Source: Nocardioides psychrotolerans (GTDB taxonomy: Bacteria > Actinomycetota > Actinomycetes > Propionibacteriales > Nocardioidaceae). From it: a stretch of DNA of 64,000 nt. Shown one piece after another: positions 16,839 to 24,902 of the stretch (positions within the stretch are counted from its first letter, which is position 1; each line of letters begins with the position of its first letter). Below the pieces are notes generated by a model. That model made no database searches, was not told the origin of the DNA, and worked only from the letters and a program-made list of their open reading frames with translations. The translations under genes and the position numbers were made by a program. The stretch spans positions 1 to 64,000 of the forward strand of contig NZ_FOQG01000006.1 of assembly GCF_900113685.1 (NCBI RefSeq), given 5' to 3'.

Positions 16839-17765
16839 TCATTCCGGGCCGCGCAGGCCGGCATCGAGCTCTGCCAGCGCCTGCTCGAGGTCGACCTGGG
16901 GCCTCCAGCCCCAGGCGTGCGCCCGCGCCGACCCGATCTTCCCGGTCCACGCCGGGCCGTCGTCCCAGACCGGCTCCACGCCGACCGCGGCTGTGACGGC
17001 GCCGTGGTAGTCGCGGTTCGTGGCGGGGCCTGCCGCCGCGTTGACCGGGGTGCAGCCGCCGGCGACCGGTCCGGCGCCCGGGTCCGTCGAGGTCGCGATG
17101 CGGCCCGTCGCGACGTCGGCGATGAGGGCCGCGAGGTCGTCGACGTGCACCCAGGAGAAGGTCTGGTGCGGCAACGTGTGGCGGGCGCGCTCGTCGTCGC
17201 GGACGGCGGCCGGGCGCAGCGTGTTCCACAGCGAGCTCGCGCCCGGGCCGAGGATCGCCGGTGGGCGCACCAGGACGCGGGTGATGCCGTCGACCTCGGC
17301 GAGGGCAGCGTCCGTGTCACGCTTGGTGACGGGGTAGTCGCCGGCCTCGTCGCCCACGAGCGAGGAGGACTCGTCGACGTCACCGACGTCCGGCGACCGG
17401 TCGTAGACGGCGGCGGTCGAGACGTGGACGAAGCGGCCGACCCCGGCCGCGGCCGCTGCCCGGGCGATGACCGGGGTGCCCTCGACGCCGATCTCGCGCT
17501 GGTGCTCGAGCGGGCTGCCCATCGGGTGCACGGTCGTCACGACAGCGCTGGCACCGACCACGACGTCGGCGGCGAAGTCCGGGTCCGGGAAGTCACCGAC
17601 CCGCTCCTGGACGCCGGGGAGCGTCGGCGCGGTGCCGGGTCGTCGTACGACGGCGCGCACGAGGGCGCCGCGCTCGACGAGCGCCGCGCACACCCGGGCG
17701 CCGACGAGGCCGTTGGCGCCGGTGACCACGACGACGGGGGACGGATTGGCTGGGGAGTCGGTCAT
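16839..17765 (-). CDS. NAD-dependent epimerase/dehydratase (SDR)
   Basis: A 308-residue extended SDR. The Rossmann motif VTGANGLVGARV is at residues 12-23, a VHVSTAAVYDRS strand follows, and the catalytic tetrad includes YPVTK (Tyr-x-x-x-Lys). Function in sugar-nucleotide, sterol or flavonoid-like reduction cannot be separated from sequence. The ATG at 17765 was chosen because the dinucleotide strand begins within 12 residues. It is followed on the same strand by the LLM gene, with a probable operator in the 52-bp gap, so the two may be independent. Confidence 0.83.
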   Translation of the reverse strand: MTDSPANPSPVVVVTGANGLVGARVCAALVERGALVRAVVRRPGTAPTLPGVQERVGDFPDPDFAADVVVGASAVVTTVHPMGSPLEHQREIGVEGTPVIARAAAAAGVGRFVHVSTAAVYDRSPDVGDVDESSSLVGDEAGDYPVTKRDTDAALAEVDGITRVLVRPPAILGPGASSLWNTLRPAAVRDDERARHTLPHQTFSWVHVDDLAALIADVATGRIATSTDPGAGPVAGGCTPVNAAAGPATNRDYHGAVTAAVGVEPVWDDGPAWTGKIGSARAHAWGWRPQVDLEQALAELDAGLRGPE

Positions 17766-17842
17766 GCCCGCCACGATGCCAGGCGCCCCCATGCGGCGGC
17801 GGCCCAGGAGGTGCTGACGTGCTGGAAGTGCCTGCGAGAGGG

Positions 17843-19543
17843 TCAGGGACGGTCGGCGGGGTCGTGCTCGAGCAGCCGCGAGGGGCGGAAGCCCTCCCAC
17901 CTGTGCTCGACACGCACCGGGTCGAGGAGGTAGTCCAGGTCGACCTCCCACGTGTGCCCGCTCGCGTTGCGGCGCAGCACGTAGCCCAGCCCGTGGGTGC
18001 GGTAGATCGCGGCACCCGCGGCGGTGACGGCCGCGATCAGCTGCGCGTCGACGTACTTGCGCACCGAGCGGAAGCTGCCGACCTCACGCAGCAGCCCACG
18101 GTCGACGAGCATCGTGCCGCCGGCGATGAAGCGGGCGTAGAGCTCGCTCGGGTGACCGCGCTTGACGGTCAGGTCCTTCGGGGCCAGGTAGTGCATCTCC
18201 GCCGGCATCCCGACCATCTCGGCGCCGCTGTAGTCACGGGCGCGGAGCAGGTCGGCGACGACGTCGGGTGAATACCAGTCGTCGTCGTCCATCTTGAGCA
18301 CGACGTCTCCCGAGACCGCCCCCGCAGCTGCGGCCAGCACGTCCCCGAAGGTGGTCGCCTCAGGCTGGGGCCGGACCTGCAGCGCGACGCTCGCGGGCAG
18401 CTGGTCCCGCACCCAGACCGCGTCGACGTCGAAGCCGTGGGGGGCGAGCACCAGCTCGAGCGGGCCCACCCCGCGCTGCTTGGCGACCTGGCGCAGCGCG
18501 AAGTCGAGCATGTCCGCGCGCTTGGTCGCCAGCACGACGGACACGGTCGGCCGGGCCGCCACCCGGACTCCCACCGACGCCGCCACGGCCGTCCGCCACG
18601 CGCGGGTGGAGAACGTGTCGAGCGCGGCTCGGCGGAGCACCACGCTGTGCTCCTCGCGCGCCAGGGGGTCGGACAGGTCGACCGGCGCGGTGATCGCGTC
18701 GACCACGGCGGAGCCCAGGAGGTCAACCAGGGCTGGGGAAACTCCACCGGAGGAATCCGGGACGAGCGGCACGCCCGCCATCGCGAGGCCGGCCAGCAGG
18801 CGCGCGTCATCAGCATCGACGCGCACCCCCGCAGCCGCGCGCAACGACGCGACCAGGACCTCGGTCGGTCCGCCCTGCAGGTCGAGCGACGAGAGCGCCA
18901 CGACGTCGGCCGAGGTCGCGGCGACGAAGCCGATCGGGTTGAGCACCCGCTCGTCGAGCGGCCCGAGCGACAGTGGACCGACCGGAGAGCCCAGGGCGGC
19001 CGGCGTACGGCCGGTGACCTCGGAGACCACCATGGCCGCCATGGCGCCGGGGAGGACGTCGGCGGGCACCTTCTCGGAGACGGCGTCGACGCCGCCGACC
19101 CACAGGCCGCGGTTGCCGACGGTGTCGCCCCAGACGGCCTGACGACCGGCTTCGGCGACGATCTCGGTGACCTCGACCGGGCGCTCGAAGCGGAGCACGG
19201 TGAGCCAGCCGTCACCGGCCGGGCGGGCGTGGATGCCTTGCAGTGCAGGCCAGGCGGGCTTGGGCACCAGGCTCACCGGAGCAGGACCGCCGGCGAGGTG
19301 GAGACCGACGACCGCGGAGCGCACGCCAGCCGGGGCGACGAACGCGCGCAGCGCCCCCCGGTCCGAGCAGGAGACCAGCACCCGGTCGCGGCGCCCCGGC
19401 TCGACGAGCTCGCCGGCGGGAGCGGGCAGGAGCAGCGACGACTCCGACTGCTCCAGGAACTTCTGCACCGCGGGGCCGAGATCGGCGGGGTCGGCGGGGT
19501 CGGCGGGGTCGGCGGGGTCGGCGGGGTCGGCGGGGTCGGGCAT
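17843..19543 (-). CDS. Glycosyltransferase (family 2-like) with N-terminal Asp-Pro-Ala repeats
   Basis: A 566-residue protein. Residues 3-20 are six perfect DPA tripeptides encoded by a 9-bp tandem repeat. Residues 25-330 form an all-beta-rich region of unknown function. Residues 330-540 are a GT-A domain (VSVVLATKRADMLDFAL; acidic cluster DDDDW at residues 419-423 for metal and nucleotide sugar). It probably adds sugar to a surface glycan. It is the last gene of a run with a second glycosyltransferase and a sulfotransferase; the upstream stop is 5 bp away. Confidence 0.82.
   Translation of the reverse strand: MPDPADPADPADPADPADPADLGPAVQKFLEQSESSLLLPAPAGELVEPGRRDRVLVSCSDRGALRAFVAPAGVRSAVVGLHLAGGPAPVSLVPKPAWPALQGIHARPAGDGWLTVLRFERPVEVTEIVAEAGRQAVWGDTVGNRGLWVGGVDAVSEKVPADVLPGAMAAMVVSEVTGRTPAALGSPVGPLSLGPLDERVLNPIGFVAATSADVVALSSLDLQGGPTEVLVASLRAAAGVRVDADDARLLAGLAMAGVPLVPDSSGGVSPALVDLLGSAVVDAITAPVDLSDPLAREEHSVVLRRAALDTFSTRAWRTAVAASVGVRVAARPTVSVVLATKRADMLDFALRQVAKQRGVGPLELVLAPHGFDVDAVWVRDQLPASVALQVRPQPEATTFGDVLAAAAGAVSGDVVLKMDDDDWYSPDVVADLLRARDYSGAEMVGMPAEMHYLAPKDLTVKRGHPSELYARFIAGGTMLVDRGLLREVGSFRSVRKYVDAQLIAAVTAAGAAIYRTHGLGYVLRRNASGHTWEVDLDYLLDPVRVEHRWEGFRPSRLLEHDPADRP
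19484..19537 (-). repeat. 9-bp tandem repeat (six units) coding (Asp-Pro-Ala)6
   Basis: Six exact copies of GGCGGGGTC on the plus strand lie at the 5' end of the glycosyltransferase gene. Each codes for Asp-Pro-Ala on the minus strand. Because the unit is 9 bp, slippage would change the tail length without breaking the frame. Confidence 0.9.
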
Positions 19544-19548
19544 CGCGC

Positions 19549-20490
19549 TCAGACGTCGATCCGGCCGGGCCGGCGCACAAGTGGTCGCGGCTGCTGCGGC
19601 AGCCACGTGCGGGTCACGTGGTCGACGATGTGCACGCCCGGCGGGGCCTCGATGCGCTGGAGTCCGTGGACCTCGTCGCCGCGACCCTCCATCAGCGCGC
19701 GGTAGACCTCGAGCTCGCGCAGCTTGCGCGGCGCCCTCGAGGCACCGAAGTCGTCGTGGCTGCTCCAGTGGGAGAACTCGTCGGAGTCGAGCCACTTCAG
19801 CTCCACGCACATCCCCTCGGGCGCGACGATCCGCTCGGAGCTGGTGGGGAACTCGCGGACCTCCCACTCGAAGGCCTTCACGAACGTGAACTCCGGACCC
19901 ATCGGATAGACCCACGGCTCCAGGAACCGGAAGCCCAGGTCGATCCAGGCCACCGAATCGCTCACGATCGACAGCGGGTGCCGCGGGATCGCGACGACCG
20001 CGTTGGAGTCCTCGAGCTGCCAGGACAGGTCCGCCAGCATCCCCACACCCTCGGGAGTGAGGACCATGTCGCCGTCCCACTTCATCGAGTAGCAGGTGCG
20101 CACGTGCGAGAACGACCAGTTGTAGAAGTGCGTCAGGGAGTGCACCGAGTCGGGTGGGGTCGCCAGGTGCTCGGCCCCGGCGCGGCTCACCTTCCAGGGG
20201 TACGACGTGACGGTGAGGCGGTCAGCCGCCCCGACGTCCGCGGCGACGCGGGCAGCGACCTCGGGGGTGCCGTCGTCCGACTGGTTGTCGACCAGCACCA
20301 CGTGCTGCACGGCCTGGAGCATCGGCGGCAGCACCCACGGCAGGTTGCGTGCCTCGTTCTTGACGCGGAAGACACAGGTGAGGCCGGAGGGCAGCTTGCG
20401 GTCCTGCCAGGCCCAGCGGACGTCGTAGTCGTCCTCGCCCTCGAGGCAGGCGATGTCTGGCGGGCGGAACGCCGCGTCCGGAGCGCTCAT
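19549..20490 (-). CDS. Glycosyltransferase family 2-like protein
   Basis: A 313-residue predicted GT-A enzyme. LTCVFRVKNEARNLPWVLPPM followed by VVLVDNQSDDGTPEVAARVA is the usual N-terminal nucleotide-sugar fold, and YSMKWDGDMVLTPEG supplies a DxD-like DGD metal site near residue 150. There is no transmembrane segment. The start ATG overlaps the stop of the upstream sulfotransferase gene and its stop is 5 bp before the next glycosyltransferase, so the three are one operon. A role in cell-surface glycan synthesis is inferred from context. Confidence 0.82.
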   Translation of the reverse strand: MSAPDAAFRPPDIACLEGEDDYDVRWAWQDRKLPSGLTCVFRVKNEARNLPWVLPPMLQAVQHVVLVDNQSDDGTPEVAARVAADVGAADRLTVTSYPWKVSRAGAEHLATPPDSVHSLTHFYNWSFSHVRTCYSMKWDGDMVLTPEGVGMLADLSWQLEDSNAVVAIPRHPLSIVSDSVAWIDLGFRFLEPWVYPMGPEFTFVKAFEWEVREFPTSSERIVAPEGMCVELKWLDSDEFSHWSSHDDFGASRAPRKLRELEVYRALMEGRGDEVHGLQRIEAPPGVHIVDHVTRTWLPQQPRPLVRRPGRIDV

Positions 20491-21548
20491 CGCTCGCGGC
20501 CGAGGGCCCTGCGCAGCCCGCGACGGGCGCTCGCCGGCACCATCGCGCGCACGCCGTGGGGCAGGCGGTCGACCCCGCGGCGGATGACCTGGAGCGGCAT
20601 CGGTTGCTGGGCAAGGCCGTCGCGGTGGGCGGCGAGCGCGGTCGACCGGGCGATCGCCTCGGCCTCGTCGTAGAGGTCGGCGTAGGCGGCGCGGAGCTGG
20701 TCGAGCGTGGCGTGCACGTCGGCGGTGTCGCCGTCGGGCTCGGCGAGGGTGTTGAGGCCCTGCCACGACTCCTCGGCGATCTCGCGCAACCGCGGCGGCA
20801 CGTCGACGTCGTCCCAGGTGAGCTGGACGCGGCGCAGGTTGGGGTCGATGAAGGCGTGGACCGAGCGGATGTCGTTGGCGCTGGCCGACTTGACCGCGTC
20901 GAGGTCGAACTTCTGGCCGATGTCGAAGACCGGGACGGTCCAGTCGGTGAGCAGGTCGTGGTAGCGCACGAAGGCGCGTGCCGAGCCGCGGGTCGCACGC
21001 TCGGTGTGGAGCATCATGTTGACCCAGGCGGCGGTGCGGTCGACCTCGCCGAACTTCGAGGCGTAGTACTTCTGCTTGCTGCCCACGACCTCGGTCACCG
21101 GGCGCAGCATCGTGACGTAGGCCGGCGTCGCATCGCAGCGCATGGCCGCCGAGCGCCACAGCCCCATGAACCAGGCGAGCCGCGGGTCCTTGACGACCAG
21201 CTCAGGACCGCCCTCGACGAACTGCGTCTCCAGCCAGTCACGCAGCCGGCCGCGCAAGGGCTCGAGATTGCTGAGCTTGCCGGCCTCGAACCACGCCTGC
21301 GGGCGCGAGTCGGAGACCTGCACGTTGCAGCGCTTGAGCAGCTCGTCGTGGAAGTCGACGACCCACTGCGGCTCGCCGAAGCCCTTGGGGTTGGTCTCGT
21401 CGGCGCTGACCTCCGGCTGAGGCACGTGCATGCCGAGGGTCTGCAGGGTGCCACTCATCGTGCTGGTGCCGCTGCGGCCGGAGCCGACGACGAAGACCAC
21501 CCGGCGTTTGGCGGGCAACGACTCGGCGGGGCTCGACATGGGCGACAT
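20487..21548 (-). CDS. Sulfotransferase family protein
   Basis: A 353-residue P-loop sulfotransferase. The 5'-phosphosulfate-binding loop VVFVVGSGRSGTSTMSG is at residues 16-32, followed by a long helical body and an ARAFVRYHDLLTDW segment that may bind the 3'-phosphate of PAPS. It would move sulfate from PAPS to a glycan or lipid. Two close starts are possible (21548 and 21539); the first is given. It is the first gene of the three-gene operon, divergent by 32 bp from a second sulfotransferase. Confidence 0.82.
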   Translation of the reverse strand: MSPMSSPAESLPAKRRVVFVVGSGRSGTSTMSGTLQTLGMHVPQPEVSADETNPKGFGEPQWVVDFHDELLKRCNVQVSDSRPQAWFEAGKLSNLEPLRGRLRDWLETQFVEGGPELVVKDPRLAWFMGLWRSAAMRCDATPAYVTMLRPVTEVVGSKQKYYASKFGEVDRTAAWVNMMLHTERATRGSARAFVRYHDLLTDWTVPVFDIGQKFDLDAVKSASANDIRSVHAFIDPNLRRVQLTWDDVDVPPRLREIAEESWQGLNTLAEPDGDTADVHATLDQLRAAYADLYDEAEAIARSTALAAHRDGLAQQPMPLQVIRRGVDRLPHGVRAMVPASARRGLRRALGRER

Positions 21549-21580
21549 GCTACGGCTCGGCCTCGCCCTAGGATCACGGC

Positions 21581-22306
21581 GTGGACGATGCCGGAACGGA
21601 TCGCGAGGTCGAGGCGCTGCGCCGGCAGGTGCGCCGCCTGCGCGGTCGTGACCGCCAGGAGCTGGGCTACCTCTTCGTCGTCACCTACGGCCGCTCCGGC
21701 TCGACGCTGGTGACCGGGTTGCTCAACACCATCCCGGGCTACGTCATCCGCGGCGAGAACCGCGACGCGCTGCACCACCTCTTCCTCTTCCACACCACGC
21801 TCCTGGCCGAGAAGCACCGTGCGTCCAGGGGCGAGCTGCGGCAGACGACGAGCTCGTTCTTCGGGATCGGCGACTTCCCGCCGCAGCAGTCGCTCGACGG
21901 GATCCGCCGGCTCGCGCTCGACACCGTCCTGCGCCCGCGCCCCGACACGCGGGTGACCGGCTTCAAGGAGATCCGGTGGTACCACCCCGACGTCGCGGAG
22001 TACGTCGCGTGGTTGCGCGAGGTCTTCCCCGGGGCGCGGTTCGTGGTCAACACCCGCGACCACGCCGACGTGGCACGCAGCAAGTGGTGGGCCAAGGGCG
22101 ACCCGGAGCAGACCGCCGCGGCCCTCGCCGACATCGAGTCCCGCCTCCTGGCGATCGCGGACGACCTCGGCGACGCGGCGTACCGGATCCACTACGACGA
22201 CTACGTCTCCGACCCGACCGTGCTGCGCGGCCTCTTCGACTGGCTCGGCGAGGACTTCGACGAGGCGGTCGTGCGCGAGACGTTCGCGGTGAAGCACTCG
22301 TCCTGA
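21581..22306 (+). CDS. Sulfotransferase (Stf0-like)
   Basis: A 241-residue PAPS-dependent sulfotransferase. The phosphosulfate loop YLFVVTYGRSGSTLVTGLLN is at residues 28-47. FVVNTRDHADVARSKWW near residue 157 carries the Arg and Ser expected for 3'-phosphate binding. The start is GTG at 21581, with a basic helical N-terminal stretch before the fold. It is divergent from the other sulfotransferase and probably shares a control region only 32 bp long. A 65-bp palindrome follows its stop. Confidence 0.83.
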   Translation: MDDAGTDREVEALRRQVRRLRGRDRQELGYLFVVTYGRSGSTLVTGLLNTIPGYVIRGENRDALHHLFLFHTTLLAEKHRASRGELRQTTSSFFGIGDFPPQQSLDGIRRLALDTVLRPRPDTRVTGFKEIRWYHPDVAEYVAWLREVFPGARFVVNTRDHADVARSKWWAKGDPEQTAAALADIESRLLAIADDLGDAAYRIHYDDYVSDPTVLRGLFDWLGEDFDEAVVRETFAVKHSS

Positions 22307-22318
22307 GGCTGGCCGGGT

Positions 22319-22383
22319 GCGTCGAGTGACGCGGAATGCATGTCCTGAGGGCCCAGGGACATGCTCTTTGCGTCACTCGATGC
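22319..22383 (-). repeat. 65-bp dispersed palindromic element, copy A
   Basis: The outer arms GCGTCGAGTGACGC (22319-22332) and GCGTCACTCGATGC (22370-22383) are complementary with one mismatch. Inside, GCATGTCC and GGACATGC form a second 8-bp stem. The element has the same length and arm sequence as copies B (59016-59080) and C (61616-61680) and aligns best in inverted orientation. It sits between the convergent stops of the sulfotransferase and beta-glucosidase genes, so it may also act as a bidirectional terminator. Confidence 0.85.
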
Positions 22384-22391
22384 CAGCAACG

Positions 22392-23741
22392 TCAACCCGG
22401 CGGCTGGGCCCGGATCATGTCGGCGTACCACTCGAAGCTGCGCTTGGGGGTGCGCGCCTGCGTCTCGTAGTCGACGTGCACGAGGCCGAAGCGCTGGGTG
22501 TAGCCCTCGGTCCACTCGAAGTTGTCCAGGAGCGACCACGTGTAGTAGCCGCGCACATCAACGCCGCGCTCGATGGCCGTCGCGACGGCGCGCAGGTGGG
22601 CGTCGAGGTAGTCGATGCGGGGCTGGTCGTCGACGACGCCGTGCTCGTCGGGGCCAATGTCGTAGGCACAGCCCGACTCGGTGATCATGATCGGCGGAAG
22701 GGCGGCGCGGAAGCGGGCTCGGAACGTGATCAGCCACTCGCGCAGCGCGTCGGGCACGACGGGCCAGCCGAAGTCGGTCGTGGGGTAGCCCACGAGCTCG
22801 CGCATCTCGAAGGGCATCTCGGCCTCCTCGTCGGCAGCGGCGATCCGCATCGGGTTGTAGTAGTTGACGCCGTAGAAGTCGAGGGGCTGGCGGATCGTGG
22901 CCATGTCGCCGTCGTGGATCTCATCGACCAGCAGCGGGGCCAGGTCGACGGGATAGCGGCCGAGCAGCATCGGCTCCAGGAACATGCCGTTCCACAGCGC
23001 GTCGAAGAGCTTGGTCGCGCCGACGTCCTCGGGCAGGTCGCTCGCGGGCCACATCGGGGCGTGGTTGTTGGCGCAGCCGACGCTCGTCGCGCCCGCCGCG
23101 CGCAGGACCTGGACCGCGCGGCCGTGGGCCACGAGCAGGTGGTGAGCGACCGGGAGGCCGTCGAACATCAGCGCTCGGCCGGGGGCGTGCATCCCGATGC
23201 TGTAGCCCATCATCGAGGCCACGTTCGGCTCGTTGACGGGGATCCAGTGCTCCACCCGGTCAGCGAGCCGCTCCCCGACGATCGCCGCGTAGTCGGCGAA
23301 CCGGTCGATCGTCGCGCGGTTGAGCCAGCCGCCGTCGTCCTCGAGCGCCTGGGGCAGGTCCCAGTGATAGAGCGTCGCCATCGGCTGCACGCCGTGCGCG
23401 AGCAGCGAGTCGACGAGCCGGTCGTAGAAGTCGAGACCCTTGAGGTTGGCCGGGCCGGACCCGGTCGGCTGGATGCGCGGCCACGAGATCGAGAAGCGGT
23501 AGCCACCGGCGCCGAGCTGCTGCATCAGCGCGACATCACCCTCGTAGCGGTGGTAATGGTCGCACGCCACGTCACCGGTCGAGCCGTCGTTGATGCGACC
23601 CGGCGTGTGGGCGAAGGTGTCCCAGATGCTGGGGCCCTTGCCGTCCTCGGTCGCGGCGCCCTCGATCTGGTAAGCGGCCGTGCTGGTGCCGAAGCGGAAC
23701 CCCGGCGGGAGCTGGGGGAATGCGGGCGGCTGGTCGGGCAC
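22392..23741 (-). CDS. Beta-glucosidase, glycoside hydrolase family 1
   Basis: A 449-residue GH1 retaining glycosidase. The acid/base Glu171 is in PVNEPN and the nucleophile Glu355 in MITESG; the N-terminal FRFGTSTAAYQIEGA signature is complete. No signal peptide is present, so it is cytoplasmic and probably hydrolyses imported cello-oligosaccharides or aryl glucosides. The start is taken as GTG at 23741, the only one that keeps the first strand; it lies 9 bp from the divergent pirin ATG, leaving almost no leader. The secreted GH6 enzyme at 57 kb could supply substrate. Confidence 0.9.
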   Translation of the reverse strand: MPDQPPAFPQLPPGFRFGTSTAAYQIEGAATEDGKGPSIWDTFAHTPGRINDGSTGDVACDHYHRYEGDVALMQQLGAGGYRFSISWPRIQPTGSGPANLKGLDFYDRLVDSLLAHGVQPMATLYHWDLPQALEDDGGWLNRATIDRFADYAAIVGERLADRVEHWIPVNEPNVASMMGYSIGMHAPGRALMFDGLPVAHHLLVAHGRAVQVLRAAGATSVGCANNHAPMWPASDLPEDVGATKLFDALWNGMFLEPMLLGRYPVDLAPLLVDEIHDGDMATIRQPLDFYGVNYYNPMRIAAADEEAEMPFEMRELVGYPTTDFGWPVVPDALREWLITFRARFRAALPPIMITESGCAYDIGPDEHGVVDDQPRIDYLDAHLRAVATAIERGVDVRGYYTWSLLDNFEWTEGYTQRFGLVHVDYETQARTPKRSFEWYADMIRAQPPG

Positions 23742-23750
23742 GGCACAATC

Positions 23751-24794
23751 ATGTCCGTGACCGTCGAGATCCGCAGGGCTTCCGCACGCTTCGTCGACAA
23801 GGCTCCGGGACGGATCACCCACCACGCCTTCGCGTTCGGCCAGCACTACGACCCCGACCACCTCGGCTTCGGCCCGATGGTCTGCCACGACGACCACCTG
23901 CTCGGCTCGTCGCAGGGCTTCGACACCCACCGCCACGCCGACCTCGAGATCGTGAGCTGGATGGTGTCGGGGGCGCTCGAGCACCGCGAACCCTCCAGCG
24001 CGGAGCCGGTGCGCGTCGGGACCGGCACGGTCGCGCGTCTCTCGGCCGGGGCGGGCGTCGACCACGCCGAGCACTCCCACGCCGACGGCCCGACCCGCTT
24101 CGTCCAGGTCTGGCTGACGCCCGACCACTCCGGCGGGGACCCGTCGTACGACGTGGGGGCGGTGCCGCTGGTCCCCAACGAGCTGGTCGTGGTCGCCTCC
24201 GGCGAGGTCGACGCCCCGGTCCGGATCGACTCTGCGAGCGCGACGTTCCTCGTGGCCCGGCTCGACGCCGGCGTGACCCTCGACCTGCCCGACGCCGACG
24301 GCGTGCACGTCTTCGTCGCCACCGGCGCGCTGACCCGCTCGTCGATGGCAGAGCCGCTCTCGCAGGGCGACGCCTTCCTGATCCGCGACGCGGTCGGCGT
24401 CTCGGTCACCGCCGCGCTCCCGACCGAGCTGCTGGTCTGGACCTTCGCCGGCCTGCGCGACTCGCGCACCGGCGAGTCGGGCTCGACCCGTGCCCTCGAG
24501 GCAGGCGGTCCTGACGCCGGCGACGAGCGCGAGATCGTCGGCACCGAGCTTCGCCTGACCGGGTCCGGCGCCGGGTCCTTCGCGCTGCACGATGCCGAAG
24601 GTGCGCTTCCGGCGGACTACGACTACCTCTACGCGCGGCTGGGCCTCGGCCGCGACCTCTTCGAGGCGATCGTCATCTGGGGCGAGTCGTGGGCGCAGGC
24701 GCCCGGCCTGCCCGAGCTCCAGACCGCCGCCCGCGTCATCCTGGCCCGCCTCGACCACGAGTGCTCGGCCTTCACGTTCGACCTGCGGCTGTAG
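23751..24794 (+). CDS. Pirin-family cupin protein with extra C-terminal domain
   Basis: A 347-residue protein. Residues 1-240 are a bicupin of the pirin family; the metal-ligand region is visible as FDTHRHADLEIVSWMVSG and DHAEHSH. Some pirins act as quercetinases or redox-linked cofactors. Residues 255-347 (from GTELRLTGSG to SAFTFDLRL) are beyond the normal pirin length of about 230-290 and match nothing I recognise. It may be a fused small domain. The ATG is 9 bp from the divergent beta-glucosidase start. Confidence 0.82.
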   Translation: MSVTVEIRRASARFVDKAPGRITHHAFAFGQHYDPDHLGFGPMVCHDDHLLGSSQGFDTHRHADLEIVSWMVSGALEHREPSSAEPVRVGTGTVARLSAGAGVDHAEHSHADGPTRFVQVWLTPDHSGGDPSYDVGAVPLVPNELVVVASGEVDAPVRIDSASATFLVARLDAGVTLDLPDADGVHVFVATGALTRSSMAEPLSQGDAFLIRDAVGVSVTAALPTELLVWTFAGLRDSRTGESGSTRALEAGGPDAGDEREIVGTELRLTGSGAGSFALHDAEGALPADYDYLYARLGLGRDLFEAIVIWGESWAQAPGLPELQTAARVILARLDHECSAFTFDLRL

Positions 24795-24827
24795 AGGTCG
24801 GCGGTCGCGGTGGGCGCGGGCGATGTT

Positions 24828-24895
24828 GTGACACGCAGTTACCCCATCTACCCGCCCGTTGCAGCGGGCGGGTAGATGGGGTAACTGCGTGTTAC
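24828..24895. repeat. 68-bp dispersed palindrome, copy 1
   Basis: Two 31-bp arms (24828-24858 and 24865-24895), complementary except for one base, flank a TTGCAG loop. The same 31-6-31 architecture with related sequence recurs at 59807-59874. It fills the gap between the convergent pirin and diacylglycerol-kinase stops, so it probably terminates transcription on both strands. It could be a member of a dispersed non-coding repeat family. Confidence 0.85.
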
Positions 24896-24902
24896 ATGGG
24901 GC

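Noticed and set aside
19484..19537. 9-bp repeats as a CRISPR or minisatellite array
   Set aside because: The units are contiguous, with no spacers, and lie in frame inside a gene.
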